From the NCBI GenBank assembly GCA_030746775.1, contig JASLLZ010000012.1, positions 1 through 54,065 of the forward strand: a stretch of 54,065 bases of DNA, given 5' to 3'. The DNA comes from Rhodospirillales bacterium. Lineage in GTDB: Bacteria; Pseudomonadota; Alphaproteobacteria; Rhodospirillales; JASLLZ01. Made by a program: the position numbers and the translations under genes. The notes under the pieces were generated by a model, which saw only the letters and a program-made list of their open reading frames with translations, had not been told where the DNA came from and made no database searches. Within the stretch, counting starts at the first letter, position 1; the number at the start of each line of letters is the position of its first letter. Positions 25,291 through 33,792 of the stretch are shown here, one piece after another.

Positions 25291-27086
25291 GCCGGACCCG
25301 CCTTCCCAGCGTAGCCGCGCGGCGTATAGACCCAGGCAGCCGCGCCGCGATCAAGGCGCCGCGTCGCCGAAGAGCCGACGATCACCATGGTCAGCATGTC
25401 GACCCTTTCGGGGCTCAGTTCGCCCAGGGTGACGAAATCGAGGTGTTCGCCGTCGCGGCCAAGATTGCGGGCCAACACCACCGGCGTCTCGGACCGCCGG
25501 TGGGCCAGTATTATGTCGCGCGCCCGGGCGAGTTGGCTTTGGCGCCGGCCCGAAACCGGATTGTATAGCGCAATCACGAAGTCGGCCTCGGCGGCGGCGC
25601 GAATCCTTCCGTCGATCACCTTCCACGGCGTCAACAGATCGGAAAGCGAAATGGCGCAGAAATCGTGGCCGAGCGGCGCACCGGCGCGGGCCGCGGCGGC
25701 CTGCATCGCCGAAACGCCGGGCGCCACGCTGACCGCGACGCGATTCCATTGGGCGTGGTCGCCGCGTTCCAGTTCCTCGAATACCAGGGTCGCCATGGCG
25801 TAGATGCCGGCGTCACCCGATGAAACCACTGCCACCCGCCGGCCCTGGGCGGCACACTCGATGGCGTGGCGAACCCGCTCTTGTTCCTCGCCCAAACCGA
25901 AATCGTGGCGCGTCTTGCCCTGGCTAAGAGGACCGAGGAGATCAAGATAGAGGCGATATCCCACCAAATCGTCGGCGCCGGCGATGGCGGCGTCGGCCTC
26001 CGGCGTGCGCCATTGCGCCGCCCCCGGTCCGATGCCGACGACGGTAAGCGTGCCCCGCGGCCGACCGGCGGCGGCGCCGTCGATGGGTGCCGCCGCCCGA
26101 GCAACGGCGCAGGTGGCACGCCGGCTCTTGCGTTTGGCGACGATCAACTCGGCCTCGGGCCCGGCGGCGGCAAGGGCGGCGGCCTCGGCCACGCCATGGG
26201 CGCCGACGGCGCGGAACACCGTCTCCGACGGGTTGGCGAGACGCGGCGTCTCGGCCTCCAACCTCGGCGCGTTGAAAAACCGGGCCGGGACATCCAGTTC
26301 ACCCGCCAGGGCGTGGATCGCCGCTTCGTCGGACTTGAGGTCGAGGGAGAAAACCCCCGACACCGCGCCGGCGGCCAGTCCCGCGTCGGTCAGGGTCTGT
26401 CCTACCAGTTCCCGCACTTCCCCGGGCTCGGCATCGCGTTCGCAGCCCACCCCCAGGGCCAGGGTCGCCGGGTGATAAACCAGGCAGGTCGGGCCGCCGT
26501 CGCGCACCCGATCGGTGACCGCGATGGTCAAGTCGCCCGCTTCGGCGAACGGAATACCGCTTTCGTCGAGCCACGCGGCGTTGCCCTCGATCCGCACCCC
26601 GGCGCCGGCCAGAAGCTCGGCCATGAAGGGCCTGGCGTCTTGGGGGTTGGCCAGGCGCCACCCGGCGGGCGGCGCGTCGAGCGCGACACCGAAGCGAAGA
26701 TCGCCCGCCGTGGTGAGGGCCGGCGCAACGCCAAGGGCAGCGCCAATCGCCGACGCCAGGTCGTTGCCTCCCCGATGACCGCCGAGAAGCGGCACCACGG
26801 CGCTTGCGTCCTCGGCCACGGCAACGACCGGCGGTTCGGCCCCTTTATCGCCGAGAACGGGCGCCAGCACGCGGATCAGGGCGCCCGCCGCGCAGACCCC
26901 GATGATCGGCGTGCCGCCGGCGAACAGCCCGCGCGCATGGGCGGCGAACGTTGCGAACGTCACCTCGCCCCCGCCCACCCGCCCGGCGCGGCCGTGGATC
27001 AGGGCGCCTTCGAGCTCATGGCGGATACGCCGGGCGGTGGCAAGCCCGCTCGGACCAAGGACAAGAATTGCCGGCCCGATGCTCAT
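25287..27086 (-). CDS. cbiG-cobJ: Fused cobalt-precorrin-5A hydrolase (CbiG) and precorrin-3B C17-methyltransferase (CobJ/CbiH)
   Basis: A 599-residue two-enzyme protein. Residues about 1-335 are CbiG. Its N-terminal and middle parts contain GVCAAGALIR and the GGHRGGNDLA sequence of the hydrolase, and its C-terminal CobE-like part contains LGVGCERDAEPGEV and FSLDLKSDEAAI. Residues about 345-599 are a CobJ/CbiH methyltransferase (VVGIGPGAAQWRTPEA, VVSSGDAGIYAM, APGVSAMQAAAARAGAPLGHDF, ALYNPVSGRR). CbiH contracts the ring and CbiG opens the delta-lactone and releases acetaldehyde in the early-cobalt pathway, so both steps may be channelled. It has 4-nt overlaps on both sides. Confidence 0.94.
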   Translation of the reverse strand: MSIGPAILVLGPSGLATARRIRHELEGALIHGRAGRVGGGEVTFATFAAHARGLFAGGTPIIGVCAAGALIRVLAPVLGDKGAEPPVVAVAEDASAVVPLLGGHRGGNDLASAIGAALGVAPALTTAGDLRFGVALDAPPAGWRLANPQDARPFMAELLAGAGVRIEGNAAWLDESGIPFAEAGDLTIAVTDRVRDGGPTCLVYHPATLALGVGCERDAEPGEVRELVGQTLTDAGLAAGAVSGVFSLDLKSDEAAIHALAGELDVPARFFNAPRLEAETPRLANPSETVFRAVGAHGVAEAAALAAAGPEAELIVAKRKSRRATCAVARAAAPIDGAAAGRPRGTLTVVGIGPGAAQWRTPEADAAIAGADDLVGYRLYLDLLGPLSQGKTRHDFGLGEEQERVRHAIECAAQGRRVAVVSSGDAGIYAMATLVFEELERGDHAQWNRVAVSVAPGVSAMQAAAARAGAPLGHDFCAISLSDLLTPWKVIDGRIRAAAEADFVIALYNPVSGRRQSQLARARDIILAHRRSETPVVLARNLGRDGEHLDFVTLGELSPERVDMLTMVIVGSSATRRLDRGAAAWVYTPRGYAGKAGPA

Positions 27087-27793
27087 CGCCAGGCCTCGCC
27101 GCGCTGGTGCACCAAGACCATGGAGAAATAAGGCGCGCTGGCCTCGTCCACTTCGTCGAGGGCCATGATGCGCTGGCTCGTCATCGTCGCGTGCTCGACA
27201 TAGCGCGCCCGCCCCGTCATGCCGAGCCGGCCAAGCACGCGCCGAACCTTGGCGAAGTGACGACCGATCTTGATGATCGCCGCCGCGTCGGTGCGTTCAA
27301 GGCGGGACTTAAGCTCGGCTTCTTCGAGGGGTGCCGGGATGATGCACAGCACGTCATTACGCGCGGCAAGGGGCGCGCCGAGCGCCGCCGAACAGGCCAT
27401 TATCGAAGACACGCCCGGCACCACCTCGACCGGGTAATCCGCCACCACGCGCTCGAACAGATACATGAACGAGCCGTAGAAAAATGGATCGCCCTCGCAA
27501 ATCGCCGCGACGTCGCGTCCGGCCGCCAAGTGCCCGGCGATCTCGGCCGCCGCCCGATCATAGACGTCGCGGTCCGGGAAGCTCTGGGCCATGATTGGAA
27601 TGCGGATGGCGATCTCAATCTGGCCCTCGGTCATGTGCGGCGCGACGATGGAACGGGCCAGGGAGTCGCCGTCGCTGGGCGCGGGGTAAGCGACGACGGG
27701 AACCGCGCGCAGGGTCTTGAGCGCCTTGACGGTGATCAGATCGGGATCGCCCGGCCCGACGCCAAGGCCGTAGAAGGTTCCCGTGGCGGTCAT
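27083..27793 (-). CDS. cobI: Precorrin-2 / cobalt-precorrin-2 C20-methyltransferase
   Basis: A 236-residue SAM methyltransferase of the CobI/CbiL type, with GTFYGLGVGPGDPDLITVKA at the N-terminus, ICEGDPFFYGSFMYLFER and VVPGVSSIMACSAALGAPL. It adds the C20 methyl group later lost at ring contraction. The ATG at 27793 overlaps the cobL stop by 4 nt, which supports it over the 40-codon upstream extension of the open frame. Confidence 0.94.
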   Translation of the reverse strand: MTATGTFYGLGVGPGDPDLITVKALKTLRAVPVVAYPAPSDGDSLARSIVAPHMTEGQIEIAIRIPIMAQSFPDRDVYDRAAAEIAGHLAAGRDVAAICEGDPFFYGSFMYLFERVVADYPVEVVPGVSSIMACSAALGAPLAARNDVLCIIPAPLEEAELKSRLERTDAAAIIKIGRHFAKVRRVLGRLGMTGRARYVEHATMTSQRIMALDEVDEASAPYFSMVLVHQRGEAWR

Positions 27794-29001
27794 GATTTCA
27801 TGGCCGTGAACTGGGTCACGACGCGCAGCGGCTGCCAGCCGGCGCGCTTGCCGACTGGCGCGGCGCGGGAAACGCCGAGGCGCGTCAAGTCGCCGCCGAC
27901 CTTGTTGCGCCAACGCAGGACCGCCGCCTCGCCCTCCAAGGTAACGACGTTGACAACCAAGCGACCGCCGCAGGCGAGCGCCCGCCAGCAGTGGCGAAAG
28001 AGCGCGTCTCCGTCGCCGGCACCGCCGCCGATGAAGACGGCATCCGGGGTCGCCAGTCCATCGAGCGCCGCCGGGGCCTTTCCGGCCACGATATCGAGTC
28101 CCGGAACGCCCAGCCGGGCCGCGTTGGTTTCAATGTTCGCAAGACGCTTCTTGTCGTGCTCGATGGCTACCGCGCGGGCGGCGGGGGCGGCGCGCATCCA
28201 CTCGATGGCAATGGCGCCACTGCCCGCGCCGACGTCCCACAGGAGTTGCCCGGGCTGGGGCGCGAGCATGGCCAATGTCGCGGCGCGCACCTCGCGCTTG
28301 GTGATCTGGCCGTCGTGGTCGAAGGCATCGTCGGGCAGGCCTGGAACGCTTGCTAACGGCGTGGTCCCCACGTCGGCCACGCAGGCCACCGCGATGGTGT
28401 TCAAATCGGCGATCTTGCGTGCACGCCATGCCGCCGCCGTGCCCTCGATCAGGCGTTCGCGGGGCCCGCCCATATGCTCGAACACCCACATTCGGCTAGC
28501 CCCGAAACCCCCCGCAACCAGGGCCTTGGCAACCTTGCCCGGGGTCTTTGCGTCCCGGCTCAGCAACAAAAGCCGGGCGCCCGGATGAAGATGGGCGTTC
28601 AACAGGCCGAGCGGCCTGGCGTGCAGCGATATCGCCTCGACCTCGGCCATGGGCCAGCCCAGCCGGGCGCAGGCCAGGCTGAAAGCCGAAGACGCCGGAA
28701 TGATCGTCATCTGGGAGATGGGGATTTGGCGGATCAAGGTAGCGCCGATGCCGAAGAACATGGGATCGCCCGTCGCCAGCACGCATACCGGCCGTCCCTT
28801 GAGGGCCTTTATATCGGCAACGACGTCGCGCAGCGGAGCGCGCCACGCTATGCGCTGTCGTCCATCATCGTCGATCATGGCGAAGTGCCGCGCCCCACCG
28901 ACCAGCACCTCGGCCCCGTCGATCAAGGCCCGCGCGCCGGGCGACAGATCGTCAAGACCCCCTTCGCCGATTCCGACGACGCTCAGCCAGCGCGCCGTCA
29001 T
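27790..29001 (-). CDS. cobL: Precorrin-6Y C5,15-methyltransferase (decarboxylating), CbiE-CbiT fusion
   Basis: A 403-residue bifunctional enzyme. The N-terminal CbiE-like methyltransferase (about 1-205) has SVVGIGEGGLDDLSPGARAL and VLATGDPMFFGIGATL. The C-terminal CbiT-like class I methyltransferase (about 215-403) has the SAM site LLWDVGAGSGAIAIEWMRA. It methylates C5 and C15 and removes the acetate carboxyl at C12. The fused form is the CobL arrangement. Both ends overlap neighbours by 4 nt. Confidence 0.95.
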   Translation of the reverse strand: MTARWLSVVGIGEGGLDDLSPGARALIDGAEVLVGGARHFAMIDDDGRQRIAWRAPLRDVVADIKALKGRPVCVLATGDPMFFGIGATLIRQIPISQMTIIPASSAFSLACARLGWPMAEVEAISLHARPLGLLNAHLHPGARLLLLSRDAKTPGKVAKALVAGGFGASRMWVFEHMGGPRERLIEGTAAAWRARKIADLNTIAVACVADVGTTPLASVPGLPDDAFDHDGQITKREVRAATLAMLAPQPGQLLWDVGAGSGAIAIEWMRAAPAARAVAIEHDKKRLANIETNAARLGVPGLDIVAGKAPAALDGLATPDAVFIGGGAGDGDALFRHCWRALACGGRLVVNVVTLEGEAAVLRWRNKVGGDLTRLGVSRAAPVGKRAGWQPLRVVTQFTAMKS

Positions 29002-29624
29002 GGTGATTCTCCTCCGATTGCGTTGACGGCGGCGGCCGCCAAGGCGCTGCCGCCGCGCCGGCCACGGAGCGTCAGATACGACAGTCCCGAGGTGTCGGCG
29101 ATCAGCGCGTCCTTCGATTCGGCGGCACCGACGAAGCCGACCGGAAAGGCAAGGATCGCCGCCGGCCTTGGCGCACCATCGGCAAGCAGTTCCAACAGAC
29201 GAAACAGTGCCGTCGGCGCGTTACCGATGGCGACAACGGCGCCGGCCAGGTACGGCGGCCACAGTTCGACCGCCACCGCCGAACGCGTGGTGCCGGCATC
29301 GGCGGCGCGTCTTTCGACCGACGGCTCACCAAGGGTACAGACGACTTTGTTATCGGCCGGCAGGCGGGCCCTTATCACCCCCTCGCCGACCATCTTGGCA
29401 TCGACGATCACCGCCGCGCCGTTATCCAGCGCGGCGCCGGCACGCGTCACCACGTCACCACGCCAGGCAAGGTCGCCGACGATGTCGGGCATGGCGCAGG
29501 CGTGGACCAGGCGCAACGCGACCCGGGCCAGGTCCGGTGGCAAGCCGCCGAGGTCGGTCTCCGCCCGCGCCGTGGCGAAGGAGCGGCGATAGATCTCTTC
29601 CGGTGTGCGCAGGTAGTCGATCAT
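28998..29624 (-). CDS. cobH: Precorrin-8X / cobalt-precorrin-8 methylmutase
   Basis: A 208-residue enzyme of the CobH/CbiC family, which moves the methyl group from C11 to C12 to give (hydrogeno)cobyrinic acid. Seen are IYRRSFATARAE, VHACAMPDI with the catalytic-type His, VDAKMVGEGV, GNAPTALFRLLEL, and PVGFVGAAESKDAL. It has normal length. It starts 4 nt inside the end of cbiX and ends 4 nt inside cobL. Confidence 0.95.
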   Translation of the reverse strand: MIDYLRTPEEIYRRSFATARAETDLGGLPPDLARVALRLVHACAMPDIVGDLAWRGDVVTRAGAALDNGAAVIVDAKMVGEGVIRARLPADNKVVCTLGEPSVERRAADAGTTRSAVAVELWPPYLAGAVVAIGNAPTALFRLLELLADGAPRPAAILAFPVGFVGAAESKDALIADTSGLSYLTLRGRRGGSALAAAAVNAIGGESP

Positions 29625-30628
29625 GCCGACTCATCGCCTGGTTCGTTGTGATGGTCCGCTTTCATGCTTTTCGGGCCGAGGGGGTGGTCGGCTTGGGCGT
29701 AAGGGTGGTGGCCGTGGCTGTGCCCGTGCCCGTGACTGTGATCATGGGCCCCGCCGGTGCCGATGCCCTCGACATGATGGTGATGGCTTTCCTGGATCAA
29801 TCCGACCTCGTCTTCGAATCCCAGCGCCTGTTCGCGGTACTTGCAAAGCGCGCAGTTCATGGCGTTGGTGCCGTCCAGGATCTCGCCAACCCTTTCGGCG
29901 AAGGCATCGAGCACCAAGGGATGGTCGTTGAGGTAAGGGGCCTTGATGAACTCGATCTCCGGGTGGCGGGCCGCGACGACGTCGACGTAGTGATAGATGC
30001 GCTTGACCAGGATGCCGGTGAACAGGAAATAGGGAAAGACGACGATCCGCTTGTAGCCCAGCCGGGCGGCATGTTCGAGGGCCGGTTCGGTGAGCGGGAA
30101 GGTGACCCCCGAATAACCGATCTCGCCCCAGCCGAAGCCCTTACCCTCCCACAACAGGCGGGTGATTTTCGAGATGTTGGAATTGGCGTCGGGGTCCGAA
30201 GTGCCGCGCCCGATCACCATCAGCATGGTTTCCGTGATCGCCACCTTGTCATCGGCCTGATCCAGGGCTTCCTGCACCCTATCACCGGCGGCGCGGATCA
30301 GCTTCAAATCGATGGCGAGATCGCGGCCGCAGCGGATCGAGATTCCGGGGTGGCTGGCCGCATAGGCATTGAGCACCGACGGAATGTCGTTCTTGACGTG
30401 GCCGGCGGCGAACAACATGCCGGGGATGGCCAGGATATCGGTCACTCCCTTGGCGATGAGCGCGTCGAGTCCGTCGCGGATGATCGGTGTCGCGAACTCC
30501 AAGAATCCGCTTTCAACGACGTATTGAGGTAAGCGTTCCGTGATCCCCCGCGCGACTGCCTCGAATTCCCTCACCGCGTCGGTATCGCGGCTACCGTGGC
30601 CGCACACCATGACTCCCAATTTCGACAT
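29621..30628 (-). CDS. cbiX: Sirohydrochlorin cobaltochelatase CbiX, long form with Cys and His-rich tail
   Basis: A 335-residue chelatase that would insert cobalt into sirohydrochlorin early in the pathway. The N-terminal half carries the metal-chelating histidines H11 (CGHGSRD) and H77 (FAAGHVKND). The second half is a diverged copy in which the first His position reads R (VIGRGTSD). The tail has C259 and C262 in MNCALCKYRE, like the MxCxxC redox or Fe-S motif described for Bacillus megaterium CbiX, then a His-rich run at about 282-308. The start is either 30628 (taken here) or 30655. It heads the operon of ring-building methyltransferases, which argues that early cobalt insertion is real here. 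Confidence 0.92.
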   Translation of the reverse strand: MSKLGVMVCGHGSRDTDAVREFEAVARGITERLPQYVVESGFLEFATPIIRDGLDALIAKGVTDILAIPGMLFAAGHVKNDIPSVLNAYAASHPGISIRCGRDLAIDLKLIRAAGDRVQEALDQADDKVAITETMLMVIGRGTSDPDANSNISKITRLLWEGKGFGWGEIGYSGVTFPLTEPALEHAARLGYKRIVVFPYFLFTGILVKRIYHYVDVVAARHPEIEFIKAPYLNDHPLVLDAFAERVGEILDGTNAMNCALCKYREQALGFEDEVGLIQESHHHHVEGIGTGGAHDHSHGHGHSHGHHPYAQADHPLGPKSMKADHHNEPGDESA

Positions 30629-30675
30629 GCCTGTTCTCACTTCCGTTAGAGCCATGACAATGACGCGTTGACCCG

Positions 30676-31692
30676 ATGCAGCGCCCGTTCCATCCTTGCG
30701 CCATGGTGATTCCTTGGTTGCCAGCCTATCCAGACGGCGCGAGCCTGCTGGTCGTTCTCATTATCGCCCTGATGATCGATATCGTCGCCGGCGACCCGGC
30801 TTGGCTCTATCGCGCCGTGCCCCATCCGGTGGCCCTGTTGGGCCGTGCCGTGTCTTTCCTCGAGGTGCGCTGGAACGACGGCCAAGCCAGTTCGGCCCGG
30901 CGCCGGCGACTGGGTGCGTTGAGCGTCTTGCTGATCGCCGCCGGCGCCGCTGGTCTGGCCTGGACGCTCGTATATGGATTGCGCCAATTTTCCTGGGGCT
31001 GGGGTGTCGAGGCCCTTGCGGCGAGCACCCTGCTTGCCTTTCGCGGGCTCCATGACCACGTTCGCGGCGTCGCATCGGCCCTTGATGAGGGAACCGAGGC
31101 CGGGCGGCGTGCCGTGGCCGAAATTGTCGGCCGCGATCCGGCCAGCCTTGACGGGCCCGGGGTCGCCCGCGCCGCCATCGAATCGGCGGCCGAGAACTTT
31201 GCCGACGGGGTGATCGCGCCGGCTTTCTGGTTTCTCGTCGCCGGCCTGCCTGGCATGGCCGCCTACAAGGCGATCAATACACTTGACTCCATGATCGGTT
31301 ATCCCTCGCCCAGGCACGCGGATTTCGGTCGCGCCGCCGCGCGCCTCGACGACGCGGCAAACCTTGTGCCGGCGCGCATCGCGGGTGTCCTCATCGCGCT
31401 TGCCGCCACCGTGATCCCCGGCGCCAGCGGGACCGAAGCGTGGCGCGCCATGGTACGCGACGCGCCCCGCCATCGCTCGCCCAATGCCGGCTGGCCGGAG
31501 GCGGCGATGGCCGGCGCCCTCGGCCTGGCGCTGGCCGGCCCAAGGCAGTACACGGACGAAACGGTGGACGACGCGTGGATGGGAAGCGGGCGCCTCGACG
31601 CCGACAGTCCCGACATCCGCCGCGCCCTTGTCGTCTATCTCGGCGCCGGCGCCATTGGCGCCGGCCTGACGGGCGTCGGATTGCTGATTTAG
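30676..31692 (+). CDS. cobD: Adenosylcobinamide-phosphate synthase (CobD/CbiB)
   Basis: A 338-residue membrane enzyme that attaches aminopropanol (phosphate) to adenosylcobyric acid. It has an N-terminal helix with LMIDIVAGDPAWLYRAVPHPVALLG compressed as in CbiB, and the conserved AAIESAAENFADGV, AYKAINTLDSMIGY and RHRSPNAGWPEAAMAGAL. The first Met (30676) precedes another ATG at 30703, and either may be used. It is divergent from cbiX with only about 50 bp between, and convergent with cobQ (4-nt gap). Confidence 0.94.
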   Translation: MQRPFHPCAMVIPWLPAYPDGASLLVVLIIALMIDIVAGDPAWLYRAVPHPVALLGRAVSFLEVRWNDGQASSARRRRLGALSVLLIAAGAAGLAWTLVYGLRQFSWGWGVEALAASTLLAFRGLHDHVRGVASALDEGTEAGRRAVAEIVGRDPASLDGPGVARAAIESAAENFADGVIAPAFWFLVAGLPGMAAYKAINTLDSMIGYPSPRHADFGRAAARLDDAANLVPARIAGVLIALAATVIPGASGTEAWRAMVRDAPRHRSPNAGWPEAAMAGALGLALAGPRQYTDETVDDAWMGSGRLDADSPDIRRALVVYLGAGAIGAGLTGVGLLI

Positions 31693-31696
31693 CCGC

Positions 31697-33178
31697 TCAA
31701 CGGACACGGGCCACCTCCAAGATACGCTCTAGGTCGAGATGATCTTCGAGATGCCCGGCCAGGCGGTCGAGCACGCCGTCGACCTCGGCTTCGTAATGGA
31801 GGCCGCTCGGCGTTCGCGTCCTGATGCGGTCGAGAAAGGCGTGGCGGAAGCCGTCGGCCGAGAACATGCCATGCAGATAGGCGCCCTGCACCCGTCCGTC
31901 GGGGGAAACCGCGCCGTCCGGGCGCTCGCCGTCGAGGCGGAACAAAGGGCGTTCGGTGTCGGGGCCGGTGGTGCGGCCCATGTGCATCTCGAACCCGGTG
32001 ACCGTTTCACCCGTCGCGGCCTCCACGCCCTTGGCCTCGGAAAGGGTCTTGCGCCCCTCAAGCTCGGTTTCGACGTCGAGCAGGCCAAGGCCCGGGCCGG
32101 CGCCGGCCCGGCCTTCGATACCGTCGGGGTCGCGGACCTCGCGGCCCAGCATCTGGTAACCGCCACAGATGCCGAGCACCTGGCCGCCGCGCCGGTGATG
32201 GGCCAGGATATCGACATCCCAGCCCTGGGCGCGCAGAAAGGCAAGATCGCCTAGCGTCGACTTGCTGCCCGGCAGGACGATGAGATCGGCATCGCCGGGC
32301 AAGGCACGCCCCGCCGTCACCATGTCCAGGGCGACGTCGGGTTCGGCGGCAAGCGGATCGAAATCATCGAAATTTGCAATCCGCGACAGGACCGGAACCG
32401 CGATGCGAATAGGCCGGCCATCTTGCGCCGCTTCGGCGCGCCACGGCCGTTCGACCGCCACCGCATCCTCGGCCGGGAGACGCCCGGCTTCGGCGAAGTG
32501 TGGCACGACGCCCATCGATGGGAGTCCGGTGCGCGCGCCGATAGCCGCCAAGCCGCCATCGAACAACTCGGGATCGCCGCGAAACTTATTGACGATATAG
32601 CCCTTCATGCGGGCGCGGGCGGCGGGCGCCAACAGTTCCATCGTCCCGACGATGGCGGCGATGACGCCGCCGCGGTCGATGTCGCCGACCAACAGCGCCG
32701 AGACGTCGGCGGCATCGGCGAAGCCCATGTTGGCAAGATCGGGCCCCGGCAGATTGATCTCGGCCGGACTGCCGGCGCCCTCGACCACCACCAGATCGGC
32801 TTGCTTCTCGAGGCGGGCGAAACTTTCCAGCACCGCCGGCATGAGCGCGCCCTTCGTCGACTGGAACTCCCGCGCCTTGGCGGTGCCGCGTACCTGGCCG
32901 TGAACGATGATCTGGGCGCCGGTATCGGTTTGGGGCTTCAACAGAACCGGGTTCATGTCGAAGCAGGGCGGCACGCCGCAGGCCCGCGCCTGCAACGCCT
33001 GGGCCCGCCCGATCTCGCCACCGCCGGGAATGACAGCGGCGTTGTTGGACATGTTCTGGGGCTTGAACGGGCGTACCGCCAGTCCCCGCCGGGCATAGGC
33101 GCGGCACAATCCGGCGACAATCACGGATTTGCCGACGTCCGAGCCCGTGCCCTGCATCATGATCGCGGCGGTGGTCAA
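31697..33178 (-). CDS. cobQ: Cobyric acid synthase
   Basis: A 493-residue glutamine-dependent amidotransferase that amidates the b, d, e and g side chains of adenosylcobyrinate a,c-diamide. The N-terminal ATP domain has [17 protein letters not shown] and [10 protein letters not shown], with [13 protein letters not shown] and [15 protein letters not shown]. The C-terminal glutaminase domain has [11 protein letters not shown] with the Cys nucleophile. It is the last gene of the riboswitch-controlled cobP-cobW-cobN-cobO-cobQ operon and overlaps cobO by 4 nt. Confidence 0.96.
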   Translation of the reverse strand: MTTAAIMMQGTGSDVGKSVIVAGLCRAYARRGLAVRPFKPQNMSNNAAVIPGGGEIGRAQALQARACGVPPCFDMNPVLLKPQTDTGAQIIVHGQVRGTAKAREFQSTKGALMPAVLESFARLEKQADLVVVEGAGSPAEINLPGPDLANMGFADAADVSALLVGDIDRGGVIAAIVGTMELLAPAARARMKGYIVNKFRGDPELFDGGLAAIGARTGLPSMGVVPHFAEAGRLPAEDAVAVERPWRAEAAQDGRPIRIAVPVLSRIANFDDFDPLAAEPDVALDMVTAGRALPGDADLIVLPGSKSTLGDLAFLRAQGWDVDILAHHRRGGQVLGICGGYQMLGREVRDPDGIEGRAGAGPGLGLLDVETELEGRKTLSEAKGVEAATGETVTGFEMHMGRTTGPDTERPLFRLDGERPDGAVSPDGRVQGAYLHGMFSADGFRHAFLDRIRTRTPSGLHYEAEVDGVLDRLAGHLEDHLDLERILEVARVR

Positions 33179-33792
33179 AACTCGATGCCCTTCTGCGCCT
33201 TCACCCCGGATCGGAACGGGTGCTTGACCATCGTCATCTCGGTTACCAGGTCGGCCGCCTCGATAAGCTCGGGCTTGGCGTTGCGCCCGGTGATGACGAC
33301 GTGCAGATCGCGGGGCTTGGCGGCGAGCACCGCGAGTACCTCGTCGATGGCCAGATAGTCGTAGCGCAACACGATGTTGAGTTCATCGAGGATCACCATG
33401 TCGTAGCCCCCGCCCTCGATCATCTCCTTGGAGGCCTCCCACGCGGCCCGGGCGGCGGCGATGTCGCGCGCCCGGTCCTGGGTTTCCCAGGTGAAGCCTT
33501 CGCCCATGGTGCGGATCGTGACCTGGTCGGGAAATTTCTCCATCACCCCGCGTTCGCCGGTCTCCCACTTGCCCTTGACGTACTGGACGATGCCGATCTT
33601 CATGCCGTTGCCGATGGCCCTGGCGGCGAGGCCGAAGGCCGCCGTCGATTTACCCTTGCCCTTGCCGATGTGGACGATCACCAGACCCTTTTCGATGGTC
33701 TTGGTGGCCAGCATCTTGTCGCGCGCCTGTTTGCGCTTCCTGGCTTTTTCGTTGGCGCGGCGGTTGACGTCGTCTTGCTCGGGTTCGCTCAT
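33175..33792 (-). CDS. cobO: Cob(I)yrinic acid a,c-diamide adenosyltransferase
   Basis: A 205-residue enzyme of the CobO/CobA/BtuR family, which transfers the 5'-deoxyadenosyl group from ATP to Co(I). A basic N-terminal helix is followed by the P-loop GKGKGKST (about 43-50), then IVQYVKGKW, the [17 protein letters not shown] block and the VVITGRNA ending. The ATG at 33792 overlaps the cobN stop by 4 nt. The longer open frame upstream is antisense-free overlap with cobN and is not the true gene. Confidence 0.96.
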   Translation of the reverse strand: MSEPEQDDVNRRANEKARKRKQARDKMLATKTIEKGLVIVHIGKGKGKSTAAFGLAARAIGNGMKIGIVQYVKGKWETGERGVMEKFPDQVTIRTMGEGFTWETQDRARDIAAARAAWEASKEMIEGGGYDMVILDELNIVLRYDYLAIDEVLAVLAAKPRDLHVVITGRNAKPELIEAADLVTEMTMVKHPFRSGVKAQKGIEF

